From an uncultured Parolsenella sp. (GTDB lineage: Bacteria; Actinomycetota; Coriobacteriia; Coriobacteriales; Atopobiaceae), in assembly GCA_934668375.1 (NCBI GenBank), contig CAKUNF010000003.1, positions 1-64,000 on the forward strand: a DNA stretch of 64,000 bases, given 5' to 3'. Below the pieces are notes generated by a model. It did no database searches, had not been told where the DNA came from, and saw nothing but the letters and a program-made list of their open reading frames with translations. The position numbers and the translations under genes are program-made. Shown here piece by piece: positions 16,829 through 25,842 of the stretch (position 1 is the stretch's first letter; each line of letters opens with the position of its first letter).

Positions 16829-18280
16829 ATGCAGTCCAAGAAGACCAAGATCGTATGCACCATGGGCCCCGCCACGGAGAGCGAGGACGTGCTTCGCGAG
16901 CTCATCAAGGCCGGCATGAACGTCGCCCGCTTCAACTTCTCCCACGGCAGCCACGACTACCACCGCGCCGGCGTCGCGCGCGTCCGCAAGGTCTCTGCCG
17001 AGCTGGGCATCCCCGTGGCCATCCTTCTCGACACCAAGGGCCCCGAGGTCCGCACCGGCGTGCTCGAGAACGGCGAGAAGGTCCACTTCGAGACCGGCGA
17101 CAAGACCATCATCACGACCGACGACGGCGTCGTGGGCAACCACGAGCGCTTCTCGCTCGACTTCAAGAACCTCCCCAACGAGGTGAAGCCCGGCGACCGC
17201 ATCCTCATCGACGACGGCCTGCTCGAGTTTGACGTCGACGCCGTCGAGGGCACCGACATCCACTGCACGCTCGCCAACGCCGGCGACCTGGGCGAGCACA
17301 AGGGCGTGAACATCCCGGGCGTCGACATCTCGCTGCCTGCCGTCACCGAGCGCGACCGCGAGGACATCATCTTTGGCTGCGAGCTGGGCATCGACGCCAT
17401 CGCCGCCTCCTTCATCCGTGACGGCAAGGGCGTCGAGGAGATTCGCCAGATCTGCCACGAGCACGGCCGCGACAACGTCTCCATCTACCCCAAGATCGAG
17501 TGCGCCCTGGGCATCGAGAACTTCGACGACATCCTCGCCCACTCCAGCGGCGTCATGGTCGCCCGTGGAGACCTGGGCATCGAGATCCCGCCCGAGAAGG
17601 TGCCGCACGCGCAGAAGCAGATGATCCGCAAGTGCAACGCCGCCTACAAGCCCGTCATCACGGCCACGCAGATGCTCGACTCCATGATTCGCAACCCGCG
17701 CCCGACGCGCGCCGAGGTCAACGACGTGGCTAACGCCATCATGGACGGCACGGACTGCGTCATGCTCTCCGGTGAGACGGCGGCCGGCAAGTATCCCGTC
17801 GAGGCCGTGAAGATGATGGCCTCCATCTGCCGCGAGACCGAGCAGTACCTCGAGGAGCGCCACAACTACCACGAGCGCGGCGGCGTCCGCGACGTCAACG
17901 GCTCCATCGGCTTTGCCGCCGTCACCACGGCCAACCGCGTGGGCGCCAAGTGCATCCTCACGCCCACCGAGAGCGGCCGCACGGCTCGCCTCATCTCGAA
18001 CTTCCGCCCCAACCTGCCGATCTTCGCCGTCTCCCCGCACGACGAGACGGTGCGCAAGTGCTGCTTCTACTGGGGCGTCACGGTGCTGAAGGGCACCGCC
18101 CAGGGCGCCATTGACGAGACGGTGCGCCAGGCCCTCACGCTGGCCAAGGAGGACGGCCTCATCAGCGCCGGCGACCTCGTCTGCGTCACGGCCGGCGACC
18201 CCAACACGGCCCCGTCCCAGGGTGACTACATCACCTCGACGAACATGCTGCTCGTTGCCCAGGTTCCCAGCGACAAGTAG
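16829..18280 (+). CDS. pyk: Pyruvate kinase
   Basis: 483 residues, the length of bacterial pyruvate kinases without an extra C-terminal domain. The start MQSKKTKIVCTMGPA is typical. The substrate-site segments NFSHGSHDYH and LDTKGPEVRTG are present, as are the catalytic KIECALGIENFDDIL and the metal-site stretch VMVARGDLGIEI. It converts phosphoenolpyruvate and ADP to pyruvate and ATP, the last step of glycolysis, and uses PEP in competition with the PTS at 41182-45913. The ribosome site GAAAGGAAAG is close to the ATG. Confidence 0.97.
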   Translation: MQSKKTKIVCTMGPATESEDVLRELIKAGMNVARFNFSHGSHDYHRAGVARVRKVSAELGIPVAILLDTKGPEVRTGVLENGEKVHFETGDKTIITTDDGVVGNHERFSLDFKNLPNEVKPGDRILIDDGLLEFDVDAVEGTDIHCTLANAGDLGEHKGVNIPGVDISLPAVTERDREDIIFGCELGIDAIAASFIRDGKGVEEIRQICHEHGRDNVSIYPKIECALGIENFDDILAHSSGVMVARGDLGIEIPPEKVPHAQKQMIRKCNAAYKPVITATQMLDSMIRNPRPTRAEVNDVANAIMDGTDCVMLSGETAAGKYPVEAVKMMASICRETEQYLEERHNYHERGGVRDVNGSIGFAAVTTANRVGAKCILTPTESGRTARLISNFRPNLPIFAVSPHDETVRKCCFYWGVTVLKGTAQGAIDETVRQALTLAKEDGLISAGDLVCVTAGDPNTAPSQGDYITSTNMLLVAQVPSDK

Positions 18281-18300
18281 GCCAGTCAAGTAGGCCAGTC
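18275..18300. repeat. 13-bp perfect tandem duplication across the pyk stop codon
   Basis: AAGTAGGCCAGTC occurs twice without a gap. The first copy contains the pyk stop TAG and the second provides a copy of the same triplet just beyond. It looks like a recent slippage duplication. Confidence 0.9.
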
Positions 18301-18323
18301 GCCGCTCGCCCAGAGCGAACGCA

Positions 18324-18363
18324 AAGCGCCCCGAAGCCCACGCGGACTTCGGGGCGCTTTCTT
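18324..18363. terminator. Bidirectional terminator between pyk and the dehydrogenase gene
   Basis: AAAGCGCCCCGAAG and CTTCGGGGCGCTTT form a 14-bp perfect stem with a T run on either strand, between two convergent genes. Confidence 0.92.
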
Positions 18364-18426
18364 GTGAGCCGGGGCCCAAAGGTGGCCCAAAGGTGTCAAA
18401 GACTTTTGGGCACCCGCGCCGGCCGT

Positions 18427-19617
18427 CTAGAGCTTGCGTGGCGTTGGCTCCACGCAGCGATGGGCGTGCACGGCTGCCAGCGCCGCGGCCTTCGCGTCCA
18501 CGTCACCAGCGGCGAGCGCGCGGCCGTAGGCATCGGCATCGCGAATGGCCTGCTCGAAGCGCTCGGGCGTGAAGCCATACGGGGCGCGACCCCACTCGTT
18601 GGTCTTCTGCGCACGCTCGACGATGCCGGCAAGCGCGGACTCGGGGCACTCGAGCTCGGCAAGCGTCGTGGGAAGGCCCAGGCTCGCGTTGAGCGCGGCG
18701 AACTTCTCGAGCTCCTCGGGCTTGTCGTCGAACGCCTTGAGAACGAGCACGCCGAAGGAGACGACCTCGCCGTGCAGGTGCCTCTCGGCCGCCTCGCCGA
18801 TTCCCGTGTAGGCGTTGTAGAACGCGTGCGCCGTGCTGGAGTTGAAGTAGTAGGCGCCCCTCTCCGCCCCAAGGTTCGTCGTCATGTTGGAGACGAGCCC
18901 CGTGGAGATGATGATGTCGAGAATGACCTGCTCGAGCTCGTAACTCGACGTGCGAGCGCGTTTGTCCGCAAGGGCCTTGGCCGAGTAGTCAAACAACGGA
19001 CGCTCGCATGAGACCGCCAGCGCACGGCCCATGAGCGGGGTGTGCGGCAGGTCGAGGTCGCGACTGGAGAGCTCGACCTCGGGCTGCTTGGAGAGGGCGT
19101 CGCCGATGCCCGCCCAGAAGTAGTCGTCCGGGCTCTCGGAGATAACCTTCGTGTCGATGAACGAGTGGATCGGCGGCTCCTTGGGCAGGAAGTAGTTGTC
19201 CACCGAGCCGTCCTCCTTGTAGAAGACGGCGATGGCCGTCACGGGCGCGCAGTTCGAGGCAACCGTGGGGAACGTGAACAGGGGCTTACCCGCGAGCTCG
19301 GCGATCTCCTTGGTCTCGTCGATGGCACGACCGCCGCCCATGCCAAACACCATGTCCGCCGCCTGGACGCGGGGGTCTGCCGCAAGCTCGGCGGCAACGC
19401 TGTGACGAGGAGAGCCGCCATACCAGATCTGGTCCGTGACCGTAACGCCCGTGCCCTCGAGTACCGCGAGCAGACGCGGCGCTGCCTTCTCCATGGCCGT
19501 CTTGCCGCCGATGACGACGGCCGTGGTACCAAAGCGCCTCGTCACCTCGGGCACGGCCTTGTAGGCGTCGACGCCCACGGTGTAGCTGGGCAGGTAGTTT
19601 GTGCTGGTAAGTTCCAT
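18427..19617 (-). CDS. Iron-containing alcohol dehydrogenase family protein, glycerol-dehydrogenase-like
   Basis: 396 residues from the ATG at 19617 with GAGGAGG upstream. The NAD-binding GMGGGRAIDETKEIAE (about residue 95) is followed by metal-ligand positions typical of the family: Asp in GIGDALSK, His in STAHAFYNAY and His in HLHGEVVSFG. It probably oxidises or reduces a small polyol or alcohol such as glycerol; the substrate cannot be read from the sequence. The GntR gene next to it may be its regulator, although a hairpin at 19714-19748 separates them. The last 40 residues are a loose Ala-rich tail. Confidence 0.85.
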   Translation of the reverse strand: MELTSTNYLPSYTVGVDAYKAVPEVTRRFGTTAVVIGGKTAMEKAAPRLLAVLEGTGVTVTDQIWYGGSPRHSVAAELAADPRVQAADMVFGMGGGRAIDETKEIAELAGKPLFTFPTVASNCAPVTAIAVFYKEDGSVDNYFLPKEPPIHSFIDTKVISESPDDYFWAGIGDALSKQPEVELSSRDLDLPHTPLMGRALAVSCERPLFDYSAKALADKRARTSSYELEQVILDIIISTGLVSNMTTNLGAERGAYYFNSSTAHAFYNAYTGIGEAAERHLHGEVVSFGVLVLKAFDDKPEELEKFAALNASLGLPTTLAELECPESALAGIVERAQKTNEWGRAPYGFTPERFEQAIRDADAYGRALAAGDVDAKAAALAAVHAHRCVEPTPRKL

Positions 19618-19713
19618 GAAAGCCTCCTCGTCCCCCTGTGTTGAGCACATTCTAGGACTGCGGCAGGCAATCAAGGGCTGCATTGTTGCATTGTTAATGG
19701 AGCACGAGGTCAG

Positions 19714-19748
19714 CGGTGACAGTTTGACCCCGTCCCCGGGTGTCACCG
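19714..19748 (-). terminator. Hairpin at the end of the GntR gene
   Basis: The perfect outer stem CGGTGACA/TGTCACCG encloses GACCCCGTCCCC. It lies 5 bases past the GntR stop and has no strong T run. It resembles the GGGGAC/GTCCCC hairpins elsewhere in the window (48930, 52845). Confidence 0.55.
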
Positions 19749-19753
19749 GCAGG

Positions 19754-20488
19754 CTAGCGGGTGCGCACGGAGCTGATGACGCAGCGGTTGGCGGGCATCC
19801 AGACGCTGCCCCACTCCACGGGCGTGCCGTCCTCAAGCCTCACGAGCTGGTCGAGGTCGAGCACCGGCGAGCGCTCGCCGCACTGCAGCCAGCGGCCGCG
19901 CTTCTTGCCCGCAGCACGGGCGCTGTAGGTCATCTCGGCCGTGCCGATCTGCTGGCCACTCGTGCGCTCCACGGCGTCGAACAGCCCCTCGCGCTCGAAG
20001 TCGATGTTCTCCAGGCTCGGACACGGCTCGAGGTTCACGCGGCTCTCGATGAGCATGACGGGCTCCTCGGCCACGAAGCGAACACGCATGAGGTAGAGGT
20101 AGGGCGAGCCCTCCGCAATCTCGAGGCTCCTCGCGCAGACCCTGCTCGCGCGCTCGATGCGCTTGTCCACGACCTTCGTGACGAACTCGATGCCCTGCTC
20201 GGTCATGGACTCCGCAAACGAGTGAAGCTTGTTACCAGAGGGCCGTGCCATGACCGGCTCGATGACAAACGTGCCTCGGCCGCGCTGCTGGACGAGCAGG
20301 CCCTCCTCGACAAGCGAGCGGATGCCCTTCTGGACCGTGCCACGCGAGAGGTGAAGCATCGCCATGAGCTCGTGCTCCGAGGGGATGCGCTCGTCAACTC
20401 CCCACTCTTTGGAGTAAATCTTCTCACGGACGTAGTCGGCCACCTGCACATAGAGCAGGGAGGTGTCTTTCCTCTCGAAGTCCGACAT
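19754..20488 (-). CDS. GntR/UTRA family transcriptional regulator
   Basis: 244 residues. The N-terminal winged helix-turn-helix includes IPSEHELMAMLHLSRGTVQKG (about residues 35-55). The C-terminal UTRA ligand-binding domain (about 95-235) includes VMLIESRVNL and the closing VEWGSVWMPANRCV. UTRA members usually sense a sugar phosphate or related metabolite and repress adjacent genes. The divergent spacer 20489-20673 carries likely operators. Targets may be this gene itself, the phospholipase-like gene or the dehydrogenase; the effector is unknown. Confidence 0.9.
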   Translation of the reverse strand: MSDFERKDTSLLYVQVADYVREKIYSKEWGVDERIPSEHELMAMLHLSRGTVQKGIRSLVEEGLLVQQRGRGTFVIEPVMARPSGNKLHSFAESMTEQGIEFVTKVVDKRIERASRVCARSLEIAEGSPYLYLMRVRFVAEEPVMLIESRVNLEPCPSLENIDFEREGLFDAVERTSGQQIGTAEMTYSARAAGKKRGRWLQCGERSPVLDLDQLVRLEDGTPVEWGSVWMPANRCVISSVRTR

Positions 20489-20535
20489 GCGAAGGCCTTC
20501 CTCGCGGGCGCTCGTGGCGCATGCTCAGGTACAAC

Positions 20536-20622
20536 TTGACCAGTTGACCACAACAGCAAAAAGTTTACCGCGCACAGGCACGCTCAATCAAATCTCCAGC
20601 CGCAAAATCATGGACTGGTCAA
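20536..20622. promoter_or_regulatory. Putative GntR operators
   Basis: TTGACCAGTTGACCAC at 20536-20551 holds two head-to-tail TTGACCA units. ACTGGTCAA at 20614-20622 is the same 9-mer TTGACCAGT in inverse orientation. The pair flanks the presumed promoter of the GntR gene. The TGGTCAA half-site resembles operators of UTRA-type GntR proteins. Regulation is inferred. Confidence 0.55.
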
Positions 20623-20673
20623 CCATGCTCTACCTGCAATTTTGTTAGATAACCTAACAACTTGGCAACACGC

Positions 20674-21492
20674 CTATCTACCTGAGAAACGCCTGCCATA
20701 CTCCGAGAGGCGCTTAACGAGGCAGTCATTTGCATGCTCGAATACCTCGTGGAAGAAATCGGCCGTGAACAGGCTGTACTCGGGCACACCGTCGATGTGG
20801 TTGGCCTGGTTGCTCTCCACGATGCCGTTGGCGACGTCGACGGAGCGCACCACGTCGATGCGCCGCAGCGCATACTGCGGGAATTCCGCCGCCTGCCCGA
20901 TGAGCGCCTCCGTGGCAGCTCCCGTGATCTCAATGGGCAGCGTGCGGCCGAACTTGTCGAAATCCCCCTGCTTGCGAATGCGCGTGCGCTCGCCGGCCGG
21001 CACGTGATATTCCTGCAGCCACGCATGCGTGGCCTCGTTGTAGGCGTGGTCGCACATGAGGTGGGCCCAGGCGCCGAGCACGACGTCTGATGCCCGATAG
21101 CCGGGCAGCGTGAGCCGCTCGCGCACGGCCTCGTGCTGGGCAGGCGTTGCCGGGATGGCAAAATGACCACCCGCGCGAGAGATCTCCACGCCCTCCTCGA
21201 CGGTTATGCCCGCAGGCCCCAGGGGAACGTCACTGGGCAACTCGAGCGTGGGCTCCACGTACAGGTCCCAGAACTCGCGCTCGCGCGGCACGGGAATGGA
21301 GCAGGGGTCGGCAAAGTGCGTGAGCGAGTAGGGCAGGATGCCGGACGGATGGGGCAGCATGTAGCCCACGTAGACGTCCGGGACGAGATTGCCGAAGAGG
21401 AATGCGTTGGTGTCGTGTATGCCCAGGGAGGAGGGCGAGCACTCCGCGAGGAGGCGCTGCGCGTGGGCGATATGTACATTCCAGCTCGGCAT
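20674..21492 (-). CDS. Zinc-dependent phospholipase C-like protein
   Basis: 272 residues from the ATG at 21492. The start PSWNVHIAHAQRLL and the following NAFLFGNLVPDVYVGYMLP match the zinc-dependent phospholipase C fold as it occurs in short cytoplasmic Gram-positive proteins. Histidines that may bind metal recur: LTHFADP, GGHFAIP, HLMCDHAYNEATH. There is no signal peptide, so it is probably not a secreted toxin. Whether it cleaves lipids is unknown; the family name describes the fold. It lies in its own unit between the GntR gene and pheT. Confidence 0.75.
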   Translation of the reverse strand: MPSWNVHIAHAQRLLAECSPSSLGIHDTNAFLFGNLVPDVYVGYMLPHPSGILPYSLTHFADPCSIPVPREREFWDLYVEPTLELPSDVPLGPAGITVEEGVEISRAGGHFAIPATPAQHEAVRERLTLPGYRASDVVLGAWAHLMCDHAYNEATHAWLQEYHVPAGERTRIRKQGDFDKFGRTLPIEITGAATEALIGQAAEFPQYALRRIDVVRSVDVANGIVESNQANHIDGVPEYSLFTADFFHEVFEHANDCLVKRLSEYGRRFSGR

Positions 21493-21634
21493 GGCGCCTA
21501 TGGTAGCACGCGCGGACGGCCCCACGAATGCCGTGAGGCCGCCCGTTACAGAACGCGTATGTTGCGAGGGCAGGGCCGCATGCGCGCCGTCCCTTCCGCG
21601 CCGCCGCCCCGTCCCGCCGTCTCAGCGCGCGAGA

Positions 21635-24097
21635 CTAGCCGCGCACCTCGCCGCCCGTGGAGCGGCAGACCTTCTTGACGAGCTTCTCGTGGGCGCGCTC
21701 GACCTCCTCGCTCGTGAGCGTGTGGTCGCTCGCGCGATACGTGAGCTGGAAGGCCATGGACTTCTTGCCCAGGCCCACGCGCACCGGGTCGCGGTAGACG
21801 TCGAACAGGCGGGCGCTCTCGAGCAGCTTGCCGCCGGCGCTCGTGATGCGCTGCGTCAGCATCTCGCACGTGGCGTCCTCGTCAACGACGATGGCGAGGT
21901 CGTGCGTGATGGCCGGCAGCGTGGGAACGTCCTGGTAGGGCAGCTCGCGGGCGGCCAGGCGAAGCAGGTGAGCCTCGGAGAGCTCGAACGCCACGACGTC
22001 TGCCTCGATGCCAAAGTTAGCGAGGCTCGTGGGGTGGACGTTGCCCACCCAGCCAAGCAGCTCGCCGCCGGCGTAGACCTCGGCCGCACGGCCCGGCTGC
22101 AGCCAGGGGTACTCGGCAGGCTCGGCCACCTTGAAGCGGACCTTCGTGATGCGCAGGGCCGCGAGCAGGCGCTCGACAACACCCTTGCCGTCGAAGAAGT
22201 CGAGCGGCTGGCGCTTCTCGTTCCAGCCGTCGAGGCCCCAGGCGCCGCAGAGCACGCCGGCAACGTAGCGCGGCTCGTCGGGCAGGGTGCGCCTCTCGTG
22301 ACCAAAGAAGACGCGGCCCTGCTCGTAGAGCGCAACGTTAGGCACGCCGTGGTCCAGGTTGTAGGCCACCGAGCGCAGAAGGCCGGGCAGGATGGAGCGG
22401 CGCATCTCGGAGTTGTTGGCGAGCAGCGGGTTCTTGATGCGGACGGGCACGCCGCGGCCGGTCTCGGTGACGTTGGCGCGCTCGAGGTCTCCGTCCTCGG
22501 CAAAGCAGTACGTGAACGTCTCGGACAGGCCACAGGCGCGCAGCGTGCGGCCGATCAGCTGCGTGCGCTGCTGGTCAACCGTGAGGCCACCGTGGTGATT
22601 CTTGGCGGCGGGCAGCGTAGGCTCGACACGGTCCATACCCCACAGGCGCAGGACCTCCTCGATGAGGTCGGCCTCGCGCGTGAGGTCCGGCCTGCTCGTG
22701 GGCGCCACGACCTCGAAGTCGCTGCTGCCCTTCTGGGGCACCACGGCGCAACCGAGGCGCTCGAGCAGGTGCGCAATCTCCTCGTTGGTGATGGGGGCAC
22801 CGCACACGCTGCGCACGCGGTCGCCACGCAGGGCGATGCGAGCGGCCTTCACGGGCACGGGGTACTCATCCACACGGCCGCGGCAGACCGTGGCGCCGCA
22901 GCAGCTCTCGAACAGGGCGGCGGCGATGTCAGCGACCTCCTCGCAGTTCGCGGCATCGACCTGGCGCTCGAAGCGGATGGACGCCTCGCTCATGAGATTG
23001 AGATTGCGGCTCGTGCGCGAGATGTGGCTCTTGTCGAAGCAGGCGCTCTCGAGCAGGACATCGACCGTGGAGTCGTCGATCTCGGAGTTGAGGCCGCCCA
23101 TGACGCCGGCAAGGGCAACGGGACGCTCGCCATCATCGGTGATGACGGCCATGTCATTCGTGAGCGTACGTTCCTGACCGTCGAGCGTCGTGAGCTGCTC
23201 GCCCTCGCGCGCGGCACGCACGACGACGTGGCGGCGACCATCGCGCTCGGAGAGCTTGCCGAGGTCAAACGCGTGCAACGGCTGACCCGTGAGGTACATC
23301 ACGTAGTTCGTGACGTCCACGACGTTGTTGATGGGACGGCTGCCCGCGGCGATGACGCGGCGGGCGAGCCACTCGGGGGACGGGCCGATCTTCACGCCTC
23401 GTACGACGCGTGCCACGTAGCGGCAGCACAGGCTCGTGTCGGCGATCTTGACGTCGACGAGGTCGGCGCTCTTGGGACCCTCCTCGTGCTGGATGGCAGG
23501 CAGCTCGATGTGCGTGTCCTCGTCGAGGACGGCGCCCACCTCGGTGGCCATGCCCACGTAGGAGAGGCAGTCGGGACGGTTGGGCGTGATCTCGCAGTCG
23601 AGCACGGTGTCGGACGTGCCGCGGTAGTCCGTGAACGGCATACCAACGGGGGCGTCGGGCGGCAGGATCATGATGCCGGAGTGGTCGCCGCCCAGGCCGA
23701 GCTCGCGCTCGGAGCAGTTCATGCCGCAGGACTCGACGCCGCGCAGCTTGCTCTTCTTGATCTTGAGGTCGCCGGGCAGAACGGCACCGATCATCGCGAC
23801 GACGATCTTGTCGCCCTCCTCGAAGTTCTGGGCGCCGCAGACGATCTGCAGCGGGGTCGGGTTGCCGTCCTCGTCGACGTTCTTGTCGCCCACGGAGACC
23901 TGGCACAGCCACATGTGGTCGGAGTCCGGGTGCGGCTTCTTGGAGAGCACCTGACCCACGACGACGTGATCGAGGTCGGCGCCCACGCGCTCGATCGTCT
24001 CGACCTCGGTGCCGGTACGGATGAGCTCGGTGTAGAGGACCTTCGGGTCCTTGGGCAGGTCCACCATGGAGCCGAGCCACTCATATGAGATGCGCAT
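21635..24097 (-). CDS. pheT: Phenylalanine-tRNA ligase beta subunit
   Basis: 820 residues, normal for bacterial PheT. It starts MRISYEWLGSMVDLP, then has an EMAP-type tRNA-binding domain (about 40-150, VVVGQVLSKKPHPDSDHMWL), the B3/B4 editing domain, a B5 domain (about 400-470), the catalytic-like core, and a C-terminal FDX-ACB anticodon domain (QDVPTLPAITHDLAIVVD). It works as an alpha2-beta2 enzyme with PheS to charge tRNA-Phe; the tRNA is encoded at 691-766. It lies downstream of pheS and under the same T-box, with an unusual 146-bp structured gap between them. Confidence 0.97.
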   Translation of the reverse strand: MRISYEWLGSMVDLPKDPKVLYTELIRTGTEVETIERVGADLDHVVVGQVLSKKPHPDSDHMWLCQVSVGDKNVDEDGNPTPLQIVCGAQNFEEGDKIVVAMIGAVLPGDLKIKKSKLRGVESCGMNCSERELGLGGDHSGIMILPPDAPVGMPFTDYRGTSDTVLDCEITPNRPDCLSYVGMATEVGAVLDEDTHIELPAIQHEEGPKSADLVDVKIADTSLCCRYVARVVRGVKIGPSPEWLARRVIAAGSRPINNVVDVTNYVMYLTGQPLHAFDLGKLSERDGRRHVVVRAAREGEQLTTLDGQERTLTNDMAVITDDGERPVALAGVMGGLNSEIDDSTVDVLLESACFDKSHISRTSRNLNLMSEASIRFERQVDAANCEEVADIAAALFESCCGATVCRGRVDEYPVPVKAARIALRGDRVRSVCGAPITNEEIAHLLERLGCAVVPQKGSSDFEVVAPTSRPDLTREADLIEEVLRLWGMDRVEPTLPAAKNHHGGLTVDQQRTQLIGRTLRACGLSETFTYCFAEDGDLERANVTETGRGVPVRIKNPLLANNSEMRRSILPGLLRSVAYNLDHGVPNVALYEQGRVFFGHERRTLPDEPRYVAGVLCGAWGLDGWNEKRQPLDFFDGKGVVERLLAALRITKVRFKVAEPAEYPWLQPGRAAEVYAGGELLGWVGNVHPTSLANFGIEADVVAFELSEAHLLRLAARELPYQDVPTLPAITHDLAIVVDEDATCEMLTQRITSAGGKLLESARLFDVYRDPVRVGLGKKSMAFQLTYRASDHTLTSEEVERAHEKLVKKVCRSTGGEVRG

Positions 24098-24148
24098 GTC
24101 ATAGCCTTTCTGTTGCGCAGGTAGTTTCAGTGCGTCCGCCAGCGGTTT

Positions 24149-24237
24149 CCACGGTGCCCGAGATGGTCGCGAAAGAGGAGCGAAGCGTACTAAAGGTACG
24201 CGAGCGACGGTTTGAGCGGCCAGATTGGGTGCCGTGG
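24149..24237 (-). other. Large nested hairpin in the pheS-pheT spacer
   Basis: Outer arms 24149-24170 and 24216-24237 pair imperfectly (CCACGG with CCGTGG at the base, with further pairing inside). The inner stem GCGTAC/GTACGC lies at 24185-24190 and 24196-24201, and GAGGAGCGAA and GAGCGACGG flank it. The whole sits between the pheS stop and the pheT start, where coupled genes normally have little spacing. There is no T run. It could be an RNA processing or stability element, or a mobile palindromic repeat. Confidence 0.6.
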
Positions 24238-24243
24238 GAAGAG

Positions 24244-25320
24244 CTAGAACTGGGAGAGGAAGCGCATGTCGCCCGTCATGAGCATGCGCAGATCGGGCAG
24301 GTCGTAGCGCAGGGCGGCGACGCGCTCGGCGCCGATGCCAAAGGCAAAGCCCGTGTACTTCTCGTGGTCAACGCCGCAGTTGTCGAGCACGTTGGGGTCG
24401 ACCATGCCGCAGCCGAGAATCTCGAGCCAGCCCGTGCCCTTGCAGAAGCGGCAGCCCTTGCCCCCACAGACGCCACAGGAGACGTCGACCTCGCAGCTGG
24501 GCTCGGTAAAGGGGAAGAAGTGCGGGCGGTAGCGCGTGGCTCGGTCCTTGCCAAACATCTCGCGGCAGAAGTAGTCGAGCGTGCCCTTGAGATCGCCGAA
24601 CGTGATGCCCTCGTCGACCACGAGGCCCTCGATCTGGTTGAACTGGGGCAGGTGGCAGGCGTCGGGGGTGTCGGGGCGGAAGACCGTGCCCGGGCAGATC
24701 ATGTAGATGGGCGGCTTGTGGTTCTCCATCGTGTGCGCCTGGACGCCGGAGGTCTGGGTGCGCAGCAGGATGTCGGACTCGCCGTTGGCATGGGCCTCAG
24801 AGTGCTCGAGGCTGCCGGGGTTGTTGTCCTCGACGTAGAACGTGTCGCGGGCACTGCGGCTCGGGTGGTCGAGCGGGGCGTTGAGCGCAGTGAAGTTGTA
24901 GTAGCTCGTCTCGACGTAGGGGCCGTCCTCGACGGTGTAGCCCATGCCGCAGAAGATCTGCTCGATCTCCTCGATGATCTGGGAGATGAGGTGCTCGGAG
25001 CCCACGTTGGGGACGCGGCCGGGAAGCGTCACGTCCACGGAGTCGGCGGCGATGCGGGCCTCAAGGGCCGCGTGCTCGAGCTCATGCTTGCGCTCCTCGA
25101 GCGATGCCTCGATACGGGCGCGGACCTCGTTGGCAAGCTTGCCCACGCGCGGGCGGTCCGCCGGGTCGAGCTGGCCCATCTGGCGCAGCACGCCGGTGAG
25201 CGAGCCCTTCTTGCCCGTCACGGCCACGCGAATGCGGTCGAGCTCGGCGAGGTCTCCCACGCCGCCGATGCCCTTGGCCGCCTCGCTCTCGATGGCCTTG
25301 AGGTCGTCGATGATCGTCAT
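24244..25320 (-). CDS. pheS: Phenylalanine-tRNA ligase alpha subunit
   Basis: 358 residues from the ATG at 25320 (MTIIDDLKAIESEAAKG). The N-terminal coiled-coil domain is followed by the class II catalytic core: motif 2 region (TVFRPDTPDACHLPQFNQIEG), a cysteine cluster CGVCGGKGCRFCKGTGW, and motif 3 GFAFGIGAERVAALRY. The cysteine-rich insert (four Cys) could bind zinc and occurs in many Gram-positive PheS. It is transcribed under the T-box at 25385-25650. Confidence 0.97.
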   Translation of the reverse strand: MTIIDDLKAIESEAAKGIGGVGDLAELDRIRVAVTGKKGSLTGVLRQMGQLDPADRPRVGKLANEVRARIEASLEERKHELEHAALEARIAADSVDVTLPGRVPNVGSEHLISQIIEEIEQIFCGMGYTVEDGPYVETSYYNFTALNAPLDHPSRSARDTFYVEDNNPGSLEHSEAHANGESDILLRTQTSGVQAHTMENHKPPIYMICPGTVFRPDTPDACHLPQFNQIEGLVVDEGITFGDLKGTLDYFCREMFGKDRATRYRPHFFPFTEPSCEVDVSCGVCGGKGCRFCKGTGWLEILGCGMVDPNVLDNCGVDHEKYTGFAFGIGAERVAALRYDLPDLRMLMTGDMRFLSQF

Positions 25321-25384
25321 GCCTACCTGCCCCTTTCCTTCTCGGGCGCACGCGCCCGGCCTTGATGCGAGCCTTGTCGTGGCA

Positions 25385-25650
25385 ACAAAAAACCGCCCCC
25401 GCTCGCCTGTGCGAGCAAGGGCGGATGAATTCCGCGGTACCACCTTGCTTGGCCGCCGGATGACCGCCCGGCGTGCCCACTCTTGTCCCCGTTCCGTGGG
25501 GCGTACGGCTCACCTACTTGCGCGCGAGGCGCGCGTTCAGCTCGCGGCTGGTGGAGTGAACTCTGGCCGTCAGCCTTGGAGGAACCTCTCAGCCGGTGGG
25601 TCCCATCTCTTGTCCGCTGGCGACGCGACAGCCAAACCTCTCCGTCATTG
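25385..25650 (-). promoter_or_regulatory. Phenylalanine T-box riboswitch
   Basis: On the minus strand the leader has a Stem I region with the specifier triplet UUC in GAGTTCACTCC (plus-strand 25558-25560). The conserved T-box GGTGGTACCGCGGAA (25430-25444) follows, and then a terminator, CCGCCC...GCTCGC-ACAG-GCGAGC..GGGCGG followed by TTTTTTG (25387-25424). Uncharged tRNA-Phe should pair with UUC and the T-box bulge, disrupt the terminator and turn on pheS-pheT. The 5' limit is approximate. Confidence 0.93.
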
Positions 25651-25698
25651 CCTAGCTGCGTAGTTTAACACAGCGCATCATCGCCGGCACGCACCGAG

Positions 25699-25834
25699 CT
25701 CATCGTGCCAATCGTCCCCATCTCGCACGCCGGGGGCGCTCATCGTGCTTATCGTCCCCAAATCAGCCCATTTGTTGGCCATCTTAGGGACGTTTGGCAC
25801 GATAAGCCCCCTTAGGGATGTTTGGCACGATAAG
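25699..25834. repeat. Four copies of a dispersed repeat downstream of the endonuclease-like gene
   Basis: Two copies on the minus strand (25699-25721, 25739-25762) and two on the plus strand (25780-25806, 25809-25834) share the pattern CTTAGGGACGTTTGGCACGATAAG. They form two facing pairs and so could fold into a cruciform. More copies lie on the other side of the same gene (27078-27178). No gene is present in 25651-25842. Confidence 0.85.
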
Positions 25835-25842
25835 CCCAAGCC

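Noticed and set aside
21389..24088. An 899-codon plus-strand open frame opposite pheT
   Set aside because: It is the antisense shadow of pheT, rich in Arg/Ala/Val/His with no family resemblance and no ribosome site.
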